Positions 15,635 through 24,700 of a stretch of 64,000 bases of DNA are shown here, one piece after another. This DNA comes from Ardenticatenaceae bacterium. GTDB lineage: Bacteria > Chloroflexota > Anaerolineae > Promineifilales > Promineifilaceae. The notes below the pieces were generated by a model. It did no database searches, was not told the origin of the DNA, and worked only from the letters and a program-made list of their open reading frames with translations. The stretch lies in assembly GCA_020634415.1 (NCBI GenBank), contig JACKBT010000002.1, forward strand, positions 124,001 to 188,000, read 5' to 3'. How positions within the stretch are numbered: position 1 is the stretch's first letter; each line of letters opens with the position of its first letter. A program made the position numbers and the translations under genes.

Positions 15635-17293
15635 CTATCTTGCCTCATGAAAATTGTCTGCCCGCGTGGGCAGCGTAAAATAAAATGTAGCTCCCTGGCC
15701 GACATCACTTTCCACCCAAATACGGCCGTTATGCACCTCCACAATCCGCTTCACCAAAGCCAGCCCGATACCCGTCCCTTCACTGTTGGCATCCAGCTTG
15801 TTAAACAAGCCAAAAATATGTTCATGATGTTGGGCAGAGATGCCTCGGCCATTATCGCGGACAAAAAAAATAGGCTTGCCGTTCTCCTCCCCCGCCTGAC
15901 CGATCTCAATGTGCGCATCCGGCCGACCCTGCACCGCTTTAGCCGCATTATCCAGCAGATTTTGCAGCACTTCCTCCAGCCGGTGGCGATCCCCATACAC
16001 ATCGGGCAAATCGGGCTGCACCTGAACCCTGGCCCCAGTGGCCTGCACCCGTCCCTCTACCAACTGTAAGGCATCCGCGACCAACGTGGCAAACGCCACA
16101 GGCTGCAGCGTATTCAACAAACGGCCGATCCGCGACAGCTCCAACAATTCATCCAACAGCAAACCCATCCGACTAATAGCTTCCTGGATACGCTGCTTAT
16201 CCTGCCGAAACCGCGCCTCATTACCCGCCACAAAATCCTTTTCCAAAAAGCCCAAAAAACCAGAAATCGTCACCAACGGCGATTTAAGATCATGGGAGAC
16301 GGTATAAGCAAAACGTTCCAATTCACTGTTCTTGGCCTCCAGTTCGGCAATCAACCGCTCCCGCTCCGCCTCTGCCTCCTTGCGTGCCGTAATTTCCCGC
16401 ACAATACACAAGACGGTGTTGGCCCCACTCACCACCAGCCGCGCCTCATACTGTTGTCGGCCGTTCGGGCCAGTCAACTGATATTCAAAGCTCTCAGTGT
16501 GGCCCGTGTGCAAGGTGCGGCCAATGGCCTCAATTGTCTGCTCGGCGACAGCGGCCGGAAATAGATCACCGATTTTGTGACCCAAGAAGGTATTGGGAGG
16601 CAGCAGCGGCTCGAAACCGGTGGGCGGCATATAGGCCAAAAAAGTCCCCGCCGCGTCAAATTCAAACATCACGTCAGGTATGACATTAAGCAAAACGCGG
16701 TTACGGGCCTCACTTTGCAGAATATCTTGCAAAGCCGTGCGTAAGGTGCCGCTAAAGCGGTCAACAAACAGGCTGATGAGGCCGTTGAGCAGCATAAAGT
16801 TCAGGGCCACCACAAGGCCATCGCTGCCCAACCCTACTCTTTGTTCCAGAACCGCACTTATGAGTACCACGCCGCTGCTGGCAAGGAAGGTGAGTACCAA
16901 CAGGCGGCGGGTGAGTAAAAGGCCAGCCAGGATGAGCGCGAGGGTAAAGAAGCTAAGGGTTTCGGCCACAGCACGGAGGGTGGCATTAAAGATGGCCAGG
17001 GTGGTTAAGGCGAAAAAAAGGCCGATGATGAGGATAACGGCCGGCCGAAAGTAGCCGAGCCGCAGCAGGGCAAGGGGCAGGGCAATGGTGAGGAGGAAAA
17101 CGGCCGTTTGCGACCAAACAGTTTGCCAATCAATGTCCTCAGCCACAAAGACATTTAAAACAGCCGCCAGCAGCAAGATGCCCATCAACCCCAGCAGCAT
17201 CACTTGCAGCAAAACAGCCATCCGCCGCTCGATAGGATCCACAATGAGAGGACTTTCCAGCCATTGGCCTAAGCGGGATAGAAACTTTTTCAT
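15635..17293 (-). CDS. Membrane PAS-domain sensor histidine kinase
   Basis: This 552-residue protein begins with five or six membrane helices (about residues 24-195) without a large extracellular loop. A PAS domain follows (about 205-320, I-P-D-V-M-F-E-F-D), then a short coiled coil and a kinase core. The H-box is Y-T-V-S-H-D-L-K-S-P-L-V, the N-box L-L-D-N-A-A-K-A, G1 V-R-D-N-G-R-G-I and G2 G-T-G-I-G-L-A-L-V. The core is closely related to that of the IS-split kinase 3 kb away, so the two are probably paralogues. It senses through membrane helices or PAS; the cognate regulator is not adjacent. The oxidoreductase gene follows after one base. Confidence 0.9.
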   Translation of the reverse strand: MKKFLSRLGQWLESPLIVDPIERRMAVLLQVMLLGLMGILLLAAVLNVFVAEDIDWQTVWSQTAVFLLTIALPLALLRLGYFRPAVILIIGLFFALTTLAIFNATLRAVAETLSFFTLALILAGLLLTRRLLVLTFLASSGVVLISAVLEQRVGLGSDGLVVALNFMLLNGLISLFVDRFSGTLRTALQDILQSEARNRVLLNVIPDVMFEFDAAGTFLAYMPPTGFEPLLPPNTFLGHKIGDLFPAAVAEQTIEAIGRTLHTGHTESFEYQLTGPNGRQQYEARLVVSGANTVLCIVREITARKEAEAERERLIAELEAKNSELERFAYTVSHDLKSPLVTISGFLGFLEKDFVAGNEARFRQDKQRIQEAISRMGLLLDELLELSRIGRLLNTLQPVAFATLVADALQLVEGRVQATGARVQVQPDLPDVYGDRHRLEEVLQNLLDNAAKAVQGRPDAHIEIGQAGEENGKPIFFVRDNGRGISAQHHEHIFGLFNKLDANSEGTGIGLALVKRIVEVHNGRIWVESDVGQGATFYFTLPTRADNFHEAR

Positions 17294-17360
17294 CTATATC
17301 TATACCTTCAAAGACATTGATCAGAAGTATAGTATAGAAGGAACGGGATGGCGATGAGGC

Positions 17361-17413
17361 GGATTCAGAAATAAACAGATGTTACTCCGAAAAAATCCGT
17401 TACTTCTGAATCC
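17361..17413. repeat. Intergenic inverted repeat
   Basis: GGATTCAGAA (17361-17370) pairs perfectly with TTCTGAATCC (17404-17413), and the match extends imperfectly inward. It lies upstream of the PAS kinase gene, in the 232-bp gap after xylose isomerase. Function not evident. Confidence 0.6.
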
Positions 17414-17440
17414 GTTGTAGTCACGTAGGGCAAAGACTTA

Positions 17441-17510
17441 TTGCCAAATTCAATTTTGAACCTTCAAAAAGATTGGCCCAATCTGGAAACCGCTAACTTG
17501 TTTACGAACA
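17441..17510 (-). repeat. Hairpin repeat element, copy B (inverted, single unit)
   Basis: On the minus strand this reads GTTCGTAAACAAGTTAGC, then one AGATTGGGCCAATCT palindrome, then GTTCAAAATTG. It lacks the second palindrome unit found in copies A and C. It lies just past the 3' end of xylA in opposite orientation to copies A and C. Confidence 0.75.
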
Positions 17511-17525
17511 AAACTTCCTTACTAC

Positions 17526-18701
17526 TTAACGCACCCCCAACAGCAGCTCCACCACCAACTGATCCAACCGCTCATACGGTTGTCCCCGCCGCCCCAACGC
17601 CGGCCGATCAAACTGATGGGCGCGTAGGGACTGCGCCTTTGCCGCCGAATAGCCGCCTTTGAACACCTCCATCCCCCCATCATCAGCGTGAATCTCGGCC
17701 AACAGTGCCTGGATTTCACTGTCGGCATTGAACTGGGCCACCTTCTCTTTCAAGATGAGATAGGTACGCATACAGCCCCGCGCAAACGCCTTCACATCCT
17801 CATAATCACTGGTGCGGTAAGCATGGGCATCAAAATGCTTGCTGCCATCATAGCCATTGTCCTCCAACAGCTTTACCAGGAAAAAGGCTGACTTGAGGTT
17901 TACTGCGCCAAAACGAAAATCCTGATCATAACGGCCGAATGCCTGATCATTCAAATCAATATGAAACAGCTTACCCGCCTCCAACGCCTGCGCCACATGA
18001 TGCGTAAAATTCAGCCCCGCCATATGCTCATGCGCCACCTCCGGGTTCACCCCCACCATCTCTGGATGATCCAGCGTGTGAATGAAGGCCAGCATATTGC
18101 CCGTCGTCGCATTATAAATATCCCCACGCGGCTCATTCGGTTTGGCTTCCAGCGCAAATTTCAGGTCATACCCCCGATCCAGCACATAGTCACAGAGGAA
18201 GTTCATCGCTTCACGACTGCGCTTGATCGCCGTCACCGGATCTTTGCCCGCATCCGTCTCCGTGCCTTCGCGCCCGCCCCAAAAAACATAGATTTTGGCT
18301 CCCAACTCCACGCCCAAATCAATGGCGTTCATCGTCTTTTGCAAGGCATAAGCCCGCACGTTGGCATCATTGCTGGTAAAGGCCCCATCCCGAAAAGCCG
18401 GGTCGCTAAACAGATTTGTCGTCGCCATGGGCACAACAATGCCTGTCTCATCCAGTGCTTTTTTGAAGTCAGCTACGATTTGGTCACGCTCAACGGCCGT
18501 TGCCGTAATCGGCACCAAATCATTGTCGTGGAAATTCACCCCCCACGCCCCCACCTCCGCCAGCAAATGCACCAGCTCCACCGGCGATTTCGTCTCCCGT
18601 ACCGGTTCACCAAAGGGGTCACGCCCCACATTACCCACCGTCCACAATCCAAAAGTAAATTTATCCTCCGCTTTTGGCGTATACATTCTCAATTTCTCCA
18701 T
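17526..18701 (-). CDS. xylA: Xylose isomerase
   Basis: The 391-residue protein matches the shorter (class I) xylose isomerases. Visible residues are catalytic His58 with Asp61 in N-F-H-D-N-D, metal ligands Glu185 in [12 protein letters not shown] and Glu221 in N-P-E-V-A-H-E-H, and Asp249 in H-I-D-L-N-D-Q. It converts D-xylose to D-xylulose in the cytoplasm. The start at 18701 has G-G-A-G eight bases upstream; an alternative at 18686 also has a G-G-A-G and would begin M-Y-T-P-K. It lies downstream of the GH3 glycosidase and ABC transporter genes but is now separated from them by an ISL3 element. No xylulokinase gene is in the window. Confidence 0.93.
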   Translation of the reverse strand: MEKLRMYTPKAEDKFTFGLWTVGNVGRDPFGEPVRETKSPVELVHLLAEVGAWGVNFHDNDLVPITATAVERDQIVADFKKALDETGIVVPMATTNLFSDPAFRDGAFTSNDANVRAYALQKTMNAIDLGVELGAKIYVFWGGREGTETDAGKDPVTAIKRSREAMNFLCDYVLDRGYDLKFALEAKPNEPRGDIYNATTGNMLAFIHTLDHPEMVGVNPEVAHEHMAGLNFTHHVAQALEAGKLFHIDLNDQAFGRYDQDFRFGAVNLKSAFFLVKLLEDNGYDGSKHFDAHAYRTSDYEDVKAFARGCMRTYLILKEKVAQFNADSEIQALLAEIHADDGGMEVFKGGYSAAKAQSLRAHQFDRPALGRRGQPYERLDQLVVELLLGVR

Positions 18702-18720
18702 AAAAGCAACTCCGTAGAAT

Positions 18721-18805
18721 TGTCATTCCGAGCCGTCCTCGGCGAGGAATCTCGACGAAATTGCTGATCCATAGGGATTCTCCTCGAAGACTCGTCGGAA
18801 TGACA
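18721..18805. repeat. TGTCATTCCGA inverted-repeat element
   Basis: TGTCATTCCGA (18721-18731) pairs with TCGGAATGACA (18795-18805), and an internal G-A-G-G-A-A-T-C-T lies on the left arm. Elements with this outline recur in intergenic DNA of many bacteria. It sits in the leader upstream of xylA and would fold in its transcript. Confidence 0.65.
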
Positions 18806-18830
18806 CCTGCAAGCTTCGAAGAGTTAAGTA

Positions 18831-18907
18831 AGCGTTTACCAATAAGTTAGCGGTTTCCAGATTGGGCCAATCTTGAAGATTGGGCCAATCTCCACCAAAT
18901 TAATTTT
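18831..18907 (+). repeat. Hairpin repeat element, copy C, interrupted by ISL3
   Basis: It has the same plan as copy A: A-A-G-T-T-A-G-C, then two AGATTGGGCCAATCT palindromes separated by TGA. Its right part (TTAATTTTGAAC) is split by the insertion sequence at 18908-20307 and resumes at 20308. Copies B and C bracket xylA. Confidence 0.8.
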
Positions 18908-20307
18908 GGTTCTTTGGGAATACAAGGGGTACGCCCAGATATGGTGGTGAGGTAAAATGGAAATCATTTTCACAAACGGAGTAAAAACGATGCTCACAGC
19001 TCCCCCTGCCAAAATCAGTTTTCCCCTGGATATTCCACAGGTTGATGTGCTTGCCACCCAACAAACACGGGATGGCAAATTCACCATTACGGTTGAAAGC
19101 CGCCGCGAAACAACAAAATGCGGCGTATGTAACCAAGAAATCGACTGCAACTACGGTCGTGGTCAGGCCGTGCACTTACGTCACCTGCCAATTTTAGGCC
19201 AGGAGACCACCATTGTTATCCGGCCAAAACGGGCGCAATGTCCAACCTGTTTGCACAATCCAACCACGACGCAGACATTGGATTGGTATGACCAACGCAG
19301 TCCCCACACCAAAGCATATGACCGCTATCTGATGAAACTGCTCATGGGCAGCACCGTGGCCGATGTCAGTCTTAAAGAAAACCTGGGCTACGATGCGGTT
19401 CTGGGTGCGCTGGAACGACAGGTCGATGATGAAGTCAACTGGGATGAAGTCCAGAATCTGGGCACCATCGGTATTGACGAAGTGGCCCACAAGAAAGGAC
19501 GTCAGAGTTATCGAGCTGTGGTCACTGCGCGTCAGGATGATGGGACTGTCCTCATTCTGACGGTGCTGAAGGATCGAAAAAAAAGACGGTGAGCGACTTT
19601 CTTATGACCATTCCTCAGCGATTGCACCCGACCATCCACACCTTTTGTACCGACATGTGGGATGGTTATCTGGGCGCAATTGCTGATTTTCTGGCTGTTC
19701 ATCCCGAAGTCAAAGCCAAAGTAGTGATTGACCGCTTCCATGTCGCCAAGAACTACCGAGGAGATTTCGACAAGTTGCGTAAGCAGGAACTACGCCGTTT
19801 GAAAAAAGAATTACCGACAGCCGCCTATCAGGAAGTCGGCCACGGCATGCACTGGGTGCTGCGCCATAACTATGCCCATCTCAATGATGATGATAAGGTG
19901 CGATTGCGCCGTCTTTTCCACTATTCGCCCCGCTTGCATCAGGCGTATACCCTACGTGAAGAATTGACAGCCATCTTCAACATGAGGTTGAGCCTGGCTG
20001 ATGGGCGGCGGCGTTTGGAAAAGTGGGCTGACAAGGTGAAGCGCAGTACGCTCACCTGTTTTGACAAATTTCTCAAGACCCTGCACAACTATCTGGACGA
20101 AATCGCCAACTATTTTGACAAGCGCGCTAGCAGTGGGTTTGTCGAAGGGGTCAACAATAAATTGAAAACGATAACCAGACGATCTTATGGTCTCAAGCGG
20201 GTTGACAGTTTATTTCGCCGTCTGTGGCTTGACTTGAGCGGGTATAAGCGTTTCATTGCTTAACTTCACCCATATGTGCTGTCAACCCCATGAGATCCCA
20301 AAGAACC
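18908..20307 (+). mobile_element. ISL3-family insertion sequence, 1400 bp, with 8-bp target duplication
   Basis: The ends are imperfect inverted repeats: GGTTCTTTGGGA on the left and its complement on the right, with further matches inward. TTAATTTT flanks both sides (18900-18907 and 20308-20315), the 8-bp duplication typical of ISL3. It contains one transposase gene with a frame change at an A8 run. No CGGCCG palindrome occurs in it. The intact duplication implies a recent insertion into repeat copy C, between bglX-like gene and xylA. Confidence 0.95.
18990..20263 (+). CDS. ISL3-family transposase, two frames joined at an A8 run
   Basis: Frame 1 runs from ATG 18990 (G-G-A-G eight bases upstream; ATG 18957 is alternative) to TGA at 19590-19592. 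It holds the zinc-binding C-x2-C and C-x2-C region and the first Asp in I-G-I-D-E-V-A-H-K-K-G. Frame 2 begins at GTG 19589 in the -1 frame and holds the second Asp in V-I-D-R-F-H-V-A-K and the Glu in G-F-V-E-G-V-N-N-K-L-K. The run of eight A at 19577-19584 contains the in-phase heptamer A-AAA-AAA, so -1 slippage there would yield a full transposase of about 424 residues. A sequencing or decay indel is the alternative. Confidence 0.85.
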
Positions 20308-20324
20308 TTAATTTTGAACAGTTA

Positions 20325-22688
20325 CTAACCAACTTTGACATCACTAAAAAAGACCTTCTCGTCTAAAATCTCCCGCACATCCCCCACAATCTCCAGCTTG
20401 GCCCGCAAATGAATCTCCTCCGACGACGTGCCAATCATCAACTCAATCGTACCCGGTTCCACCACATACGCCATCTCAGGATTATAAAAGCCCAGTTGAT
20501 TGACATACAAGGTGAAGGTAACTTTTTGGGATGCACCGGCCGCCACCGAAACCCGTTTGAAACCCTTTAGCTCCTTTAACGGCCGTGTCACACTCGCCAC
20601 CCCATCCCGCACATACAACTGCACCACCTCATCCCCATCCCGCTCACCCACATTCGTCACCGTCAGGCTAATTTGCACCGCCTCCCCCGCCGCCGCTGCC
20701 TCCTTATCCACCTGCAAATCGCCCAACACAAACCGCGTATAACTCAGGCCAAACCCAAACGGCCACAGCGGCTTATTACTCAAATCCACATAAGTCGTCT
20801 TCCAATGGGACTTGCCGCCCGACGGCTTATGGTTGTAATAAATCGGCACCTGCCCCACATGGCGCGGGATGGTGATGGGCAGTTTGCCGCCAGGATTCAC
20901 ATCCCCAAACAGCACATCGGCCACCGCTGCCGCACCCTCTTCACCTGGCAGCCAGGCTTCCACAATGGCAGGGATATTAGCCGCAGCCCAGGTGGTGGAC
21001 AGGGGACGGCCGTTTACCAACACCAACACCACCGGCGTCCCCGTCGCCGCCACCGCCTCCAGCAGCTCCTGCTGCACCCCCGTCAAATTCAAATCCGCCC
21101 GATCCCGCGCCTCGCCACAGGTGCAATCATCCGTCAGGCCCGACTTACCGCCCAGCATCACCAGCGCCACATCCGCCCCCTGCGCCGCCGCCACTGCCTC
21201 GTCAAAACCACTCTTATCCTCACCCAACACCTCACAGCCCTGGGCAAAAACCAATTCCGTCCCCGCCGCGACCTTATCACCCAACGCCTGCAAAATCGTG
21301 CGCATGGGCACAAAAGCCTCATCAATTTCCATCGCATCGGGAACAGGCATCGCCATCCCGCCCAGTGAGTGCTGCCGCGCCGCCATCAGGCTCTCGATGT
21401 GGCAAATATAGGCATAATCCCCCACCAGGTTGCGTGTCGAATTGGCCTGCGGCCCAATCACCGCCATCTTGCCCAACGTTTTGGGCAAAGGCAGCAAATC
21501 CCCTTCATTTTTCAACAGCACAATAGATTTTTGGGCAATTTCCCGCGCCAACTGCCGTTCAGCGGGCGTGTCGAAGGCGATGCCCTCCACCGGCACAAAA
21601 GGATTTTCAAACAGCCCCAACTCAAACTTCTGCATCAACAGCCGCGCCACACTGCGGTCAATCACTGCCTCGTCAATCAGGCGGCAAGCCACCGCCTCTT
21701 TAAGCGGCGCACCGTAACAATCGGTGTTGGGCAGTTCAATATCAATGCCAGCCACCAGCGCCCGCACGGCCGAATCCTGCTTGCTGTCCGTCACCATGTG
21801 CGCGTTTTGCAGTTGGTCAACGGCAAAATAATCAGACACCACCACCCCCTCAAAGCCCCATTCTCGGCGCAAGACCTTGTTCAACAGCCATTCGCTGGCG
21901 GCACAAGGGATGCCATCCAGTTCGTTATAGCCATTCATGATGGATTGGAGGTTGGCGGCTTTAACGGCCGTTTCAAATGGCAGCAAATACACCTCCCGCA
22001 GCTCCCGCTCCGGAATATGCGCCGGATTCCAATTCATGCCGCCGTCCGGCACGCCATAGCCCACAAAATGCTTGGCCGTCGCCACAATCCGTTCCCCCCA
22101 GCCCTCTCCTTGCAAACTCTGCACATAATGAACCCCATTAATAGACACCAAATAAGGGTCTTCACCAAACGTCTCCTCCACCCGCCCCCAGCGCGGGTCG
22201 CGCGCCACATCCAACAGCGGCGACAACCCCTGATGCGCTCCCACCGCCTTCATCTGCTGCCGCACCACCTCCGCCATCGCCCGCGTCAACTCCGGCTCCC
22301 AGGCACTGGCCAGGCCGATAATTTGCGGGAAGCAGGTGGCATTCCGCGCCATGTAGCCGCTGCAGCACTCCTCATGCACAATGGCCGGAATTTGCAGCCG
22401 CGTGTTTTCCAGCAGGTAGCTCTGAATCTGATTCGCCAGCATGGCGCTGGCTTGCGGCTTGAGGCTGCTGGCTCCCGCCAGACGAGTGATGTGCCCCAGG
22501 CCATGCGCCATCAAACGCTGCGCTTTGGTCACATCAAAGGCCATATCCGTCAGCAGTTCAAAGACCCAGGCACTGCCAAGCTGGGCCAACTTCTCATCCA
22601 GGGTCATGCGCCCCAACAGATCGGCCACGCGCTCGGCGATGGTTTGCCTGGGGTCTTTATAGATAGGGTTTGTTTCTACTGTTTGCAT
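20325..22688 (-). CDS. GH3 beta-glucosidase/beta-xylosidase
   Basis: The 787-residue protein has the GH3 order: TIM-barrel domain (about 1-370), alpha/beta sandwich (about 390-620) and a C-terminal fibronectin-like domain (about 665-755). The catalytic nucleophile is Asp286 in V-V-S-D-Y-F-A. The barrel motifs G-L-S-P-L-L-D-V-A-R-D-P-R-W-G-R and K-H-F-V-G-Y-G are present. No signal peptide is seen, so it likely acts in the cytoplasm on imported oligosaccharides. It hydrolyses beta-glucosides or beta-xylosides from the non-reducing end; the xylA gene next door favours xylo-oligosaccharides. It lies 46 bp downstream of the ABC transporter genes, so one transcript is probable. Confidence 0.9.
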   Translation of the reverse strand: MQTVETNPIYKDPRQTIAERVADLLGRMTLDEKLAQLGSAWVFELLTDMAFDVTKAQRLMAHGLGHITRLAGASSLKPQASAMLANQIQSYLLENTRLQIPAIVHEECCSGYMARNATCFPQIIGLASAWEPELTRAMAEVVRQQMKAVGAHQGLSPLLDVARDPRWGRVEETFGEDPYLVSINGVHYVQSLQGEGWGERIVATAKHFVGYGVPDGGMNWNPAHIPERELREVYLLPFETAVKAANLQSIMNGYNELDGIPCAASEWLLNKVLRREWGFEGVVVSDYFAVDQLQNAHMVTDSKQDSAVRALVAGIDIELPNTDCYGAPLKEAVACRLIDEAVIDRSVARLLMQKFELGLFENPFVPVEGIAFDTPAERQLAREIAQKSIVLLKNEGDLLPLPKTLGKMAVIGPQANSTRNLVGDYAYICHIESLMAARQHSLGGMAMPVPDAMEIDEAFVPMRTILQALGDKVAAGTELVFAQGCEVLGEDKSGFDEAVAAAQGADVALVMLGGKSGLTDDCTCGEARDRADLNLTGVQQELLEAVAATGTPVVLVLVNGRPLSTTWAAANIPAIVEAWLPGEEGAAAVADVLFGDVNPGGKLPITIPRHVGQVPIYYNHKPSGGKSHWKTTYVDLSNKPLWPFGFGLSYTRFVLGDLQVDKEAAAAGEAVQISLTVTNVGERDGDEVVQLYVRDGVASVTRPLKELKGFKRVSVAAGASQKVTFTLYVNQLGFYNPEMAYVVEPGTIELMIGTSSEEIHLRAKLEIVGDVREILDEKVFFSDVKVG

Positions 22689-22734
22689 TTTTTTCTCACT
22701 GGGTCTTGAAGGATGGGAAAACGGCCGTCTCCGC

Positions 22735-23706
22735 CTAACCGCCCTCAGATTTTACATCACCATACAAATGACACTTCACAAGCACATCCTCCACCCGAAT
22801 ATCGGGCGGAGCCACACGCTTGCACACATCCATCACCTGCGGGCAGCGGCCGGCAAAGCGGCAGCCCTGCTTCAAATACTCTTCCTGTTCTGTCTCATTC
22901 AAATTAACCATCCCTTGCCAACGCAGCTTCGGGTCAGCTTGCGGAATCGAATCACGCAAAAGCTGGGTGTAGGGATGACGTGGATTCATCAAAACCTGCT
23001 CCACCGTACCCATCTCCACAATATGGCCGCGAAACATCACCGCAATGCGGTCACTCACATAATAAGCCGTCGCCAAATCGTGCGTTATGTAAAGCACACT
23101 CATACCAAACTGCTCTTTGAGCTGCTTAAACAGATTCACAATAGACATCCGCAGCGAAGCATCTACCATCGAAACCGGCTCATCCGCAATCAACAGAGTC
23201 GGATCCGTCAACAAAGCACGGGCAATCGAAATACGCTGCAACTGCCCGCCCGAAAACTCATTAGGATATTTGCCCGCAAACTCCTCATAAGAGAGGCCCA
23301 CCGCCTTTAGCTTCTTGTCAATCAGCTTCACGGCCTCAGCCCGGTTGGGGGCTAATTTGTAATTTTCTACTGTCTCAAAAAAGTAGCGATCCACAATACG
23401 CAGCGGGTTAAAGGTGCCAAAGGGGTCTTGGAAGATGGCCTGCACACCTTCGGTGAACCAGACCTTTTCGTGCCGCTGTTTGGCTGTGCCTTTGTGCAAA
23501 ATTATACCCGCAGTTGGCTCTTCAAAGCCCAATACCATTTTAGCCGTAGTGGTTTTGCCACAGCCACTTTCACCAGCCAGGGTAAAGATTTCGGCCGGTT
23601 TGATGTCGAAGGAGATGTCGTCAACGGCCGTTATCCTCACCCGCGCCGTCAACCCACCCACCGTAAACACCTTCGTCAACTGCCCTACATCCAGAACCTT
23701 ATCCAT
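22735..23706 (-). CDS. Oligopeptide/oligosaccharide ABC transporter ATPase, OppF/DppF type
   Basis: This 323-residue ATPase has Walker A G-E-S-G-C-G-K-T-T, signature F-S-G-G-Q-L-Q-R and Walker B L-L-I-A-D-E-P. The C-terminal Opp/Dpp extension contains C-x4-G-R-C-x6-C. The ATG at 23706 is chosen because G-G-A-G-G-G-G lies just upstream; it overlaps the stop of the partner ATPase gene by eight bases, which indicates coupling. Together with the next three genes and the binding protein it forms a complete importer. Although the family is named for peptides, members beside glycosidase genes commonly import oligosaccharides. Confidence 0.9.
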   Translation of the reverse strand: MDKVLDVGQLTKVFTVGGLTARVRITAVDDISFDIKPAEIFTLAGESGCGKTTTAKMVLGFEEPTAGIILHKGTAKQRHEKVWFTEGVQAIFQDPFGTFNPLRIVDRYFFETVENYKLAPNRAEAVKLIDKKLKAVGLSYEEFAGKYPNEFSGGQLQRISIARALLTDPTLLIADEPVSMVDASLRMSIVNLFKQLKEQFGMSVLYITHDLATAYYVSDRIAVMFRGHIVEMGTVEQVLMNPRHPYTQLLRDSIPQADPKLRWQGMVNLNETEQEEYLKQGCRFAGRCPQVMDVCKRVAPPDIRVEDVLVKCHLYGDVKSEGG

Positions 23707-24700
23707 GTGCCCCCTCCTCAACCAGCCAGCAGGCCACTTTATGATTCGCCTTCACCGGAATGTAATCCGGCATCTTCTCCCGGCATACATCCATCACAAA
23801 CGGGCAGCGCGGGTGAAACGGACAGCCAGAAGGCAAATCTGCCAGCGAAGGCGGGCTGCCCGGCACACTTTCACGCGGTGTCTTATCACCAAACTTGGGC
23901 AAAGAGTTAATCAGATACTGCGTATAAGGATGCAGCGGCTCCTCAAAAATCAGCTCTGTGGGTGCTTCCTCCACCATCTTACCCGCATACATAATGCCAA
24001 TGCGGTCGGCCACATTGGCATGAACCCCCATGTCGTGCGTCACCAGGATAATCGTATTACCCAGCCTGCGCTGCACCTCCCGCAGCAGTTGCACCACGCC
24101 CCGCTGCACCACCACATCCAGCGCCGTCGTCGGCTCATCGGCGATAATGATGGCCGGTTCCAGCAGGGCCGCCAGAGCAATCGTCACACGCTGCCGCATT
24201 CCGCCCGACAGTTGGTGCGGATAGGCATCCATCACACGGGCAGGCAAGCCCAACTCGGCGATATGCTTTTGCGCCAGGGCAAAGGCTTCATCCCGCGACT
24301 TACCCACCACATGGCTGGCGATGAAATCCCGATAGGTGCTTTTGAGCTTCATAACCGGGTTCAGTACGCTCATCGAGCCTTGCGGCACATAGGACACAAA
24401 CTGCCACCGCAGCTTGCGCAGTGCTTCGGCATCCAGCGTGGCCACATCCACCTCCTTGCCATCCACATGGTAAAATACCTGCCCACCCAGTTGGCGCAGC
24501 GGTGGTTCAATAACGGCCGCTAACGCCTTCAGCAGCGTAGATTTACCACAGCCGCTCTCCCCCGCAATGCCGTAAATCTCATTTTCCTTGATGTTCAGTT
24601 CAACTTCGTTCACAGCCTTCACCACCTTTTGCTGGCCGTGAACATCGAGAACGTAGAAGGCTTTCAATGCCTTAGTGCTAAGTATCGTCTTACTGCTCAT
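23699..24700 (-). CDS. Oligopeptide/oligosaccharide ABC transporter ATPase, OppD/DppD type
   Basis: The 333-residue protein carries Walker A G-E-S-G-C-G-K-S-T, signature L-S-G-G-M-R-Q-R and Walker B I-I-I-A-D-E-P-T-T-A-L-D. Its C-terminal extension has G-C-P-F-H-P-R-C and a third Cys typical of OppD/DppD. The start codon overlaps the stop of the permease gene before it (TAATG). It pairs with the following ATPase to power the importer. Confidence 0.92.
   Translation of the reverse strand: MSSKTILSTKALKAFYVLDVHGQQKVVKAVNEVELNIKENEIYGIAGESGCGKSTLLKALAAVIEPPLRQLGGQVFYHVDGKEVDVATLDAEALRKLRWQFVSYVPQGSMSVLNPVMKLKSTYRDFIASHVVGKSRDEAFALAQKHIAELGLPARVMDAYPHQLSGGMRQRVTIALAALLEPAIIIADEPTTALDVVVQRGVVQLLREVQRRLGNTIILVTHDMGVHANVADRIGIMYAGKMVEEAPTELIFEEPLHPYTQYLINSLPKFGDKTPRESVPGSPPSLADLPSGCPFHPRCPFVMDVCREKMPDYIPVKANHKVACWLVEEGAHG

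Noticed and set aside
21369..22709. A 446-codon plus-strand frame opposite the GH3 gene
   Set aside because: The His/Arg/Gln-rich product lacks any motif; the minus strand has the full GH3 enzyme with its nucleophile.
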